Of a stretch of DNA of 64,000 nucleotides, positions 55,884 to 64,000 are shown in pieces. The notes below the pieces were generated by a model. That model was not told the DNA's origin, searched no databases, and was given only the letters and a program-made list of their open reading frames with translations. A program made the translations under genes and the position numbers. Position 1 is the first letter of the stretch. Each line of letters begins with the position of its first letter. This DNA is from Gamsiella multidivaricata (taxonomy: Eukaryota; Mortierellomycota; Mortierellomycetes; Mortierellales; Mortierellaceae), in assembly GCF_025024155.1 (NCBI RefSeq), contig NW_026251725.1, forward strand, positions 124,001-188,000. The letters run 5' to 3'.

Positions 55884-58792
55884 CTATCCTCCACGCCGTG
55901 CCCCTCGACCTCGTGCATGGTTCCCCTGATGCGACACGGTGCTAAAGCCCTTTGGTCCTAAATGAACCGTTTGTTGCTGTTGCTGTTGCTGTTGCTGTGG
56001 ACCATTCATGCTTGCCCGGCTCGATCCTGCAGTGGTACTCGACCCAGATCCCGTGGCCCCTGATGCTGAGAACGGTCCTCCACGGGTTTCCATGTCCTTC
56101 AGGCTAGCTCGCAGGGCCGCATCCAAGTCGTACGCGTTATCCACAGTGCTCATCGCCCCAGATGCAGAAGCCGACGCCGTAAAGCTGGATCTTGAGCGAT
56201 TATTGCCGGACTGTGTGCCGCTACCGCTGCTGTTATTGCTGCCATTTAGCGTCAGGCTGGTTGGGTTGCCAAGTCCAGAGTTGAACGCATTCACAGAGGC
56301 AGACATCACAGTCGGAGAGGAGAAGAGCGATCCCGATGCAGGTGAGTGCTGACTCGAGTGCTTGTGGTGCGTTTTGAAATGGGATCCATTGCCGCTACCG
56401 ATCCCGTTGGAAAATGACTGGCTCGCCGAATGACCGCCGCCATTTTGCTGATTGCTGCTGCCGCCGGGTAAAGGAGAACCAGGTCCTGGGTGGATAAATT
56501 GCGACAGAGCCCCTGGGGTCGAAAAGCCATTCAGCGAAGTGTGCTTGCTGAGAGTCGACTTGACATTACTGATCGATCCAGAACTGGCCAGCCAGGATGA
56601 TCTCTGAGGCACGTCTGCAGTTGGGGTCGATGGCATAGACGCTGACTGAGTCGGCACTCGGGATGGCTGCTGCGACTGTTGCTGCTGCGATGGTGACGGT
56701 CCTCGGAATGACGGCCCTTGAGCCTGGACAGGCGATTGACCGTCCATTTTCCTCTGATACTCGACCAAAGACTGGAATAGGGTTGCCACCTCCTTGACTC
56801 TTGCAAACTGGACGCAGAAGCTCTGTAGCGCATGGAAATAGCCCGGGATGGTGATTGCCCCGTTTCGAAGCAAGGACTGTAAAAACACACAAAGCTGCAA
56901 TGCGACAGATGTTAATGCCAAGTATCAATGTGGACTCATTTATATCTCAAAAAAGACTCATCCTGCCCAAACTCACCATGCGGACCACGCGAGCTTGACC
57001 GACCTTGTCCTCGACCAGCTCACAGCAGCGGATTGCGTTCTCGATATACTCATGCATGAAACGAGGAGAAAGAGTTGTTGCCCCCGTCAGGCGATTCACC
57101 ACCTCGAGCGAATGCAAAGTCAGGCGCTTGGCCCGGGTCATCGTCTCCAGATAAGGGCCGACGATGGATGGTTCTGGACTGCTGAAACTGCTCCTCTTGT
57201 CACCGGCCTTTCCTGAGCTCCCGCTGCTGCCATTTGGCTTTTGACCGGAGCTGGCGAGATCGCCGCCGTCCATATCTGATGAAAGCTGGATCAAGTACAG
57301 CAGCAAATTAAATGCTATTGTTGGGTTGTTGTCGACTATGCCGGGGAGTGCCTCTGGAGGCGGCAGCGGAATATGGACTTTAGCCGTATCAGCATTGAAC
57401 TGAGAGAGCATAAACTATCAAAGGCAGTAGAATGGAACGAAGCATTAGGATGGACTATAGGAATACAAAAGCCTCTATTGCCGTCAATCGAAAATCACAT
57501 ACCTGCTCCTGGTCAAAGGTCAGCGGTTGGGTGGTCGCCTGTTCCATGATGGCATTCAATTGCTGGCGGTTGACAGTGGTCCCCGTTGGTTTTTTGGGCT
57601 TATTGTTCACCTTTGCGGGTGCAGGCGCAACATCCTCCAAGTCCTGGAAGTGCTTCTCGGCTTCGATCTCCCATTCCTCCAGTTCCTCCTCCTCTGCCCC
57701 GTCGTTGCCAATATGTGCCTCCTTGTTGTCGGCTGTAATAGTTGATGATTCCTCAGCTCTTCCGCTACTCAATCCACTATCACCACTGGTATTCGAAGTG
57801 GCCCTGCTATCGAGACTGTCATTTCCCATGGCGTATAGTGATTCAGGGCCAGTCAAAGTATCCACCAGCGAGTCCCAGGCACTCTTCTTGTCTCCTCGTC
57901 TCTGCTGTCCGACGCTCTCCCAGCCTAGTCCTGAAACCAACTGGTCATCAATGGGCACGTCCGGGAGAAGATGTTCCAAGTACCGCAGATCGACTGGTTT
58001 CGATTCGACTTCTTGTGCAATTGCGACAAGTTCCGATGGCGTACTTGGGGCCAACTACAGGCGATAGACACAGAATGCATGCTAACAAGGTCAGATTCGT
58101 ATCCTTTATGCACCATTGCGCCTTACGCGTTAGGTTTTCCTTTTCAAATGATTACCTCTTCGCCGTCACCGTTCAAAATGACGCTGATGACAAATCGCTC
58201 TGGTCGCTGCTGGTCGTGTTGCAGCGACGTGATATAAGTGTCCATAAACAAACAGAGAAATGGGTTCTGCTGGATGGGCAGTCCGCTGTAAAGACTGTAA
58301 AGTAGATACAGGGACGTTATCCGAACCATGACCATCTACAAAGAACAGAAGCACAGGTATATATTGTCAGTTGCCGTTTACAAAGACAAGATTAGATTTC
58401 GAAAGAAAGTGCCAAATCGTTCAACTACATCAACACATCTCCAAAATAGAAAAAGCATGGTACAAAGATACAAATGTACAAAGGTCTTCCAAGAGAAATA
58501 GGCCATCGATCGTCACCAAACAAAAACAACGCAAACATCAAGCCAAGCCAGTTCATACCTCAGAAGCATGCCCTCCTCGGCTGGGTTTGCCCCTGGATTG
58601 CTCCTGTAAAACCACTCGTATCCGTTCGTTGACTGACTCGACGCCGTTGAGAATATCCATAAGCGTACATCCGGCCCTGAACTGCCTATTGGCCGCGACG
58701 GACTGGACAAAATCCACAGCGGTCTGCTGCAGGACCTGGTCGAGATGATTCCCAAGAAAAACCGCAATCTCTTGCGAGGGGACCGTAATCAT
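55884..58792 (-). CDS. CNOT11: CCR4-NOT complex subunit 11 homologue
   Basis: Five exons: 58,559-58,792, 58,156-58,335, 57,503-58,054, 56,977-57,414 and 55,884-56,894, all in phase 0, 804 aa (human about 510). The N-terminal region has a start helix (MITVPSQEIAVFLGNHLDQV) and a segment resembling the family (RITSLYLLYSLYSGLPIQQN, PFLCLFMDTY). The conserved C-terminal domain has PLPPPEALPGIVDNNPTIAF, LLLYLIQLSS, LTLHSLEVVNRLTGATTLSP, RFMHEYIENAIRCCE and FLQSLLRNGAITIPGYFHAL, then QSFCVQFARVKEVATLFQSL. The last 260 residues are Ser/Gly/Gln-rich low complexity. The protein binds CNOT10 and the N-terminus of CNOT1 in the deadenylase complex. Metazoan and plant-like eukaryotes have it; budding and fission yeast lack it. 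Confidence 0.85.
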
Positions 58793-59399
58793 CGTTGACA
58801 GCCACCAGAGATCTTTAGCAAATTGAAAAGGATGATGGTAGGCAGAAGAGGAAACGCGTAGAGATGGCTTAAAACGAAGGTATTTTGAAAAGTGGTTGGT
58901 TTACAAGACGAAGCTGAAATGGATGAGCGGAGGCTGGAAAGCAGGACTGGGATAGCAGCGAGGTGGTTTGATGAAAATAAACGCGAAACGAGGGGATTGT
59001 TAATGTCTGTTGATGTGATTCAAGAAGCGAGGGATGAGCTCTTGTTGCTGATGAAAGGGATGGCCCAAAGGGGTGCGGGAGTGTGGTGTGGTTCGTCGGG
59101 CGATGGTGAAAAGGTGGATGGATCGGATGGTTCAGAATGTGCTGCTCACTTCGCTTCATAAAAATATATGCGAGTGCCTACTCAGCTCGTGCAGGTGACT
59201 TTGTGGACACAGTCACAGAACAAACCACAAACGCGTACCTGACGCGTCTTCACCAGAGCAAGGAGAAATGAGCGGACAGAAAGATACATTATTGAACATT
59301 GAATGTGCATTTGGATGATAAAGAGAAATAAATTAAACACAACAGCAGCCTATAGCTATCAGTGCTATCCTATGTGAAGGAGCAAGACTTGTCGACAGC
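58793..59399. other. 5' flank of CNOT11 and 3' flank of the WOPR gene
   Basis: About 600 bp, no supported gene. Confidence 0.45.
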
Positions 59400-60981
59400 T
59401 TATGGGGATGCGCTGTGCTGTTCGTGCTGGCCATGGTGGTCAGACATAGAGGTCGGACCTGCTGAAGTACCGGAGTAGGACGCGTAACCAAAATCGCCCC
59501 ATCCTTGAGTGGTAGGTGGGAGCGACGAATGATGATAATGCTGTTGGGGCTGCGACGTGATCGGCGAATGGTTGAGCTGGGGAGAAATCCCCCCTAGCGT
59601 GCTGGAGTTTCCGTTTGTGGCCGGAGAGTGGTAGCCCATCTGGAGTCCGAAGTCATGCGGGCTCGAGCTATTGGCCCCTGGACTAGGCATCACCATTACT
59701 GGTGACCCAGCACCGTAGTGAGCAGTCGAAATTCCAGGCCGTTGATGCGGCATCGTCTGAGCCTGCAGCTGTTGATGCTGCTGAGATTGCTGCTGTTGTT
59801 CTTGTTGAGACACAGGAATCTGAGAGGGGGACTGGGAGGAATAAGAAGCAAACGGCTGATTGCGGGACATGTACCGGGTCGAGGGTGGTGTAGTAGAAGA
59901 AACATCAGAAGCTCCATTCGAATTCGAGACATATCCAAAGTTGGTTGAGAATGTGTGTTGTGACGATGCATACGAATGCGAGCCGTGGTGTTGCTGCTGT
60001 TGTTGTTGCGACCCGGCAAGATGCGTCATGGCGTGATATCCTTGTTGAGTGTGCATGGAATGGTGTGCCTGTTGGTTATAAGGCTTTGAAAAGACATCCA
60101 GGGGCGATCCTCCCTCGAGATCCGACTCGACCTTGGTACGGGCATGATGACCGAACCCTGTGGATGGAAAATTGGCGCCATTGGGACTCATGGCGTGCGC
60201 GTGCGCACCGTTGGGAGTGCGCGGGCTGTGGTTCGAATTTGGTGAGTGCAGGCTATCTGGCACTGCATACGTGAACAAATGAAAATTGGATTAATGTTAA
60301 TTGGCAAGACTAGCAGTGGAACCTTGTTTCGGGTGAGAAAGGATGAAATGGGCGCGGCTCCAAAGAAACCATATTCTTACAATGGTCATAAGGTCGCTCA
60401 ACCGTGGGAGGGATGCGAAAGTTCTGCTTCATCATGAACTCGGGGCTAATCTCAAGGCCGGCTAGTTCTGGAACAGAGGAGGGCGTGCGAAGTTTACCGG
60501 CGAGGACATCCTCCTTGGAGTAATACGAGATCATATGCTGCGAGACGCCATTAACGATTATGGACATCGTCTTTTTGATCAACCCGTTCCTCTTGAAGCG
60601 GTAGGAGTTAGTGAGAGATCCCACTAAAGCGCGTTCCTTGCTCTTGTCAATTACAGATTCCGCATCACTGTCGCTCGAGCGAGAGGCGCGGTCAATGGGC
60701 GAAACGTCTTTTTTACCGCTGTTACGCTTGTCGAGTTCACGATAGACCAGAAAGTTGCCGAGGATGCGAGAAGGCGACCAGACGAGACCATCAGTCCACC
60801 GTTTGATCCCAGACTCGCGTTCATCAAAAACAAAGACGGTTCCCGACTGTACAATGCGGCGTTCCTTTTCCTGAAGACGACGACAGATGCGTGGCAAAAG
60901 GCCCCTGCGGCACGCCTCAAAGATGAGGAGTGTATCTTGGGTAGTTTCGATGTAGCCGTGAAATGTTTCAACAACGCTCAT
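59400..60981 (-). CDS. Gti1/Pac2 (WOPR) family transcription regulator
   Basis: Two exons, 60,381-60,981 and 59,400-60,262, in phase, 487 aa. The N-terminal 200 residues are a WOPR domain: WOPRa ETFHGYIETTQDTLLIFEAC through TVFVFDERESGIKRWTDGLV and WSPSRILGNFLVYRELD, a charged linker, then WOPRb GLIKKTMSIIVNGVSQHMIS followed by YYSKEDV and LRTPSSVP. The C-terminal half is Ser/His/Gln-rich. The family includes Wor1, Ryp1, Gti1 and Pac2, which control morphology and metabolic switches in fungi. The neighbouring CNOT11 gene is in the same orientation but is a separate unit. Confidence 0.92.
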
Positions 60982-61151
60982 CGTAAGAAAGAAGTAAAAA
61001 AAATCGGAAGACTGAGGACACTAGAAATATTTGTAAGGACAAATAAAGCCGGTTAAAAGAGAGGATGAGTAATCGCGTCTGCATCAGATGCTGAACAACA
61101 AAAGAGGAATCTAGGAATGAGGTGTGGCTGTCCAGGCATTGCTCTTGTTAA

Positions 61152-61191
61152 TGCCGATGCTGGTTAATGTTGATGCTGGTTAATGTTGATG
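61152..61191 (+). repeat. Short tandem repeat, 16-mer GATGCTGGTTAATGTT
   Basis: Two and a half copies with minor variation (first copy preceded by GTTAATGCC), in the 5' flank of the WOPR gene. Confidence 0.7.
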
Positions 61192-62731
61192 CGATACGAC
61201 TGCGATGCTCTCTGGGTTAAGGCTGGTTTTTTCTGACTTTTCTGTGTTCCTATCCCATACGCTACCCCTTGTTTAGGATATGCCCATAATGTGTACAGAC
61301 ATAGCATACGCACACACTCGCAACTTGCGCATCATACACCACATACATACAACGTAACAGCAACTCAAATGTTCGCATCGGAAACAAAAAAAAAAGGCAT
61401 CACTGTCCACATTTCTGGAAGAAAAAACGGACATGAAAAACACGAAAAACACGAAAAACACGAAGATGGCAGCTATCGTTGCGACATATCCCGCATAAAC
61501 ACACACACATAGTTCAGAGCGAATGATCAAGACGCGTATTGCATGTAGGCGGCAGCCAATCATTTTAGAAGATAGTAAAGGGAACAGAGGGAGGACCAAG
61601 CTCAGGAACGAGATGGGGCCAATCAGCGTAAAACTTCTTGAAGCGAAATGGCAGCATGAATAAAGAAAGCAACGATGATTTGTTTCTTCTCGATCCCCTC
61701 TCCAAATGCATAAATGATCAAAGCCTGATCAGGAGGAGGGGGGAGAGGGGGGGCATGCACAGGCTACTGTATATGGATGGTATAAGTGGTATGAGTGAAA
61801 GATTGAATGGATGTATGGATCATGTAACAAACACATGCGCAGGAGACTCAACAGAGCATTGATCCGCAACCCGCTCTTTTGGCAACCCGTTCTCATTCTC
61901 GGACACAAGATTGAGTTCTTATTTAGGGGGCAAGTTTAGAGAAGAATATATAACCCATGGAAAGGGCACCAACAATGGGGTCTGGACCAGACAGGTACAT
62001 GACTATAGACGCATCGGGTACCGCAAGTCGTGATATAATATTGTAGACTATTACAGTCTCCACTTCGAAGAATGAAGAAGTAGTAGCTATGCGTTTTCTT
62101 CTACAGACAGATTATACAAAGTGGCGCCCCTCATGCGAACAAGTATCGCCCTCTGTATGTGTATCAATGACATGCAGCAAAAGAGGGGAACAAGCACGAT
62201 AAAGACGTTCTGTAGACCAGATCGTACATGTATAAATATATGCTTCACGAGCAAAGAAAGGTATATACAACGCGTACATGTAATGTGCATATGTAGTATA
62301 TGAAGGGACGAGGGAGATCCAGACGCGGAAGCGGGTCAAACGACGCAAGGCTTCATCGGGGAGGGAAGAGGCGGAGGATGTGCAAGGGAGGATTAAGACA
62401 ACTAACCTTCTTTTTCTGTTGCTGTTGTTTGCAGCAAATGTGGGGAAGAGAGGGGGGGGTGATGTCAAGTTTGTTGCCACCGATTTTTTTTTATGCCGGA
62501 TGTTCTGCTTCTGTTGATTTGTTTGTGGGACAAAAAGGACAAGAAAGAAATATTAAACAAGAGCGACTGCAAGGGTCAAGCGGAATGAGATGAACAAGAT
62601 GATGAGGGATGGAAGATGAGATGAGAAAGAGAGAGCAATGGTGTGGAGTACTGACGTTGGTTCGTATAAAAACAGAGGACCGCCTTCTATGCCTTCCGCT
62701 TATTGGCTTTGTTTTGGTGGCGAAGAAAGAG

Positions 62732-62735
<4 letters not shown>

Positions 62736-62772
<37 letters not shown>
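62736..62772. repeat. (GA)n microsatellite
   Basis: About 18 uninterrupted GA units. Confidence 0.9.
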
Positions 62773-62776
<4 letters not shown>

Positions 62777-64000
62777 AGTGGGGAGGGATGGCTCCTTCGG
62801 ATGGCCTACTGGAACGGGAAATAAAGAAATGTGGGGTGCAGCAACAAAGCTGTGCAGAGCGGACGTGCAAAGAAAGGAGGAAAGAAAGAAGAATGAGATT
62901 CAACTTTTCGTTTCTGTCTTTCTTTCGCGGAAGAAGGAAAAAGGAAAAAGAAAAAAGAAAAAAGAAAAAAGAAAAAAGGAAGGAAGAAGGAAGAAGGAAG
63001 GTCAAAGGAAGAGGGGGAAGGAGGAAGAAGGAAAGAAGAAAGAGAAAAGAAAAAAAGTCCGTTTACATGCTTTTTGGCCCCCAGGTAGGGTTTGGTTCCC
63101 AAATGGAGAAACAACAGAACTCACAGGTCCCCCATTTCCTCATACTATATTTCTCCTGTCGAATGAATCGAAAAATCAGAAGATACGCTATAAAATACCT
63201 CGCTCGGTAGCTGTTGATGACTGTGTCACAGTTATCCCACAAATCATGACCAAATGCGGCGAGAGAGAGCACCCTTGCGGAATTCTCCTTGAGTGGTGCA
63301 GCTCCACTCTTTCTGTTTTCATGCCCCCTTGCGACATCCGATCTGACAGCAGAGGATAGCCTTCATGAACAGATCACAGGCATGTCCATTGCTTCAGGCC
63401 AATAGGCTTACATAGCGCACCCTGGCCTCAGTGGACACGTTCTCCACTGGCTAGTGAACGACGACTGAGGGGATTGTTGTTCGATCTACAGTCAGTGATG
63501 AGCCTTGTTGGGTCCGCGACCGATGCTGGACATGTCGTACATGAGGATGACAAAGGACTGTGTACACATGAGCCATGCATGGACAGAATGCACCCCTGCT
63601 CTCGCATCTGTGTGTTGTCTTTAGTCTACCGTGTTCTACCGGCCTGTGCCTTCATGTATCCCTGTGTAGGTATTCTGCTCGATCCGATTGGAGTCACGCG
63701 AATGGTTGTGAACTTGCAGTCAAGAGTGGAGTCGTGGAGGGAAGCCGTAGAGCTGATCTTGGTGCCTGATTCCCTCCCCAAGAAAAGGGAAAAAGGGAAA
63801 AAAAGAAAAGGCTTCCTCAGAGGACCAGTCCCAACCCCAGATTGGTCCAGGCCCAGTCTGGTTTTCTCAGAAAACCAAAGATTTGAATGGCTCTAACAAT
63901 ATTTCTTTTTTTTTCTTTTTGATCTCTCTACCCTTTTTCTTTTCAGGATCCAGATGACCGGAGCCCGAGATACTCTATGATGCTACGCCAATCATCCAAG

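Larger units (their letters stand above)
60982..64000. other. Intergenic region, right edge
   Basis: No confident gene. Contains a 16-nt type tandem (GATGCTGGTTAATGTT, 61,152-61,190), CACGAAAAA repeats (61,430-61,463), a GA dinucleotide tract (62,736-62,772) and AAGAAAAA/GGAAGAA tracts (62,930-63,060). A 140-codon plus-strand frame at 63,474-63,896 has no recognisable features. The long 5' flank of the WOPR gene is included. Confidence 0.45.

Noticed and set aside
61430..61465. CACGAAAAA direct repeats as a CRISPR-like array
   Set aside because: Units are contiguous 9-mers without spacers; a simple tandem repeat in a eukaryotic genome.
63474..63896. 140-codon plus-strand open frame at the right edge
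   Set aside because: No recognisable domain; A-rich Lys run near the end; likely chance.

Overview
The window looks like nuclear DNA of an early-diverging fungus, most likely Mortierellomycotina (Mortierella or a relative). Genes are split by many short GT-AG introns, and several proteins carry fungal families: a Gti1/Pac2 (WOPR) regulator, a GATA factor, a Spo7-like subunit and fungal-type Yar1. There is also a CNOT11 homologue, which the model yeasts lack, and a decayed Fanzor/TnpB-like gene. The family calls come from motifs read by eye; the genus-level placement is inference.

Layout. At 0.8-11.7 kb is a compact housekeeping block: mitochondrial EF-G, mitochondrial enoyl-CoA hydratase, a Spo7-like subunit, a rhodanese/methyltransferase fusion on the opposite strand, and an acidic NET-domain protein. 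At 13.0-15.4 kb is a universal stress protein. At 15.9-20.9 kb is a kelch cluster with one intact gene between decayed relatives. At 21-26 kb are low-complexity DNA, a minisatellite and a poorly resolved gene candidate. At 26,066-29,458 is a complete PIF/Harbinger-type transposon with long inverted ends, a 3-bp target duplication, a broken transposase and an intact-looking accessory gene. It ends about 200 bp upstream of a Yar1-like ankyrin gene.

At 31.5-34 kb is the Fanzor-like relic, then a 95-aa membrane protein (34.4-35.1 kb) and a polyglutamine transcription factor with a WRKY/GCM1-like domain (35.4-37.9 kb). eIF2B-alpha and a double-hotdog protein occupy 41.4-44.4 kb. A GATA factor (48.6-50.9 kb), a second Harbinger-like relic (52.7-55.2 kb), CNOT11 (55.9-58.8 kb) and a WOPR regulator (59.4-61.0 kb) follow. 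The rest is intergenic, rich in A/T tracts and simple repeats.

The genes are independent eukaryotic units rather than operons. Themes are translation and mRNA turnover (EF-G, eIF2B-alpha, Yar1-like, CNOT11), transcriptional control (WRKY-like, GATA, WOPR, NET) and lipid metabolism (Spo7-like, enoyl-CoA hydratase, thioesterase-like). The least ordinary items are the Harbinger element with a duplicated palindromic right end, the Fanzor-like relic, and the WRKY-like factor. Splice sites were placed by eye and checked for phase; they have not been checked against transcripts.
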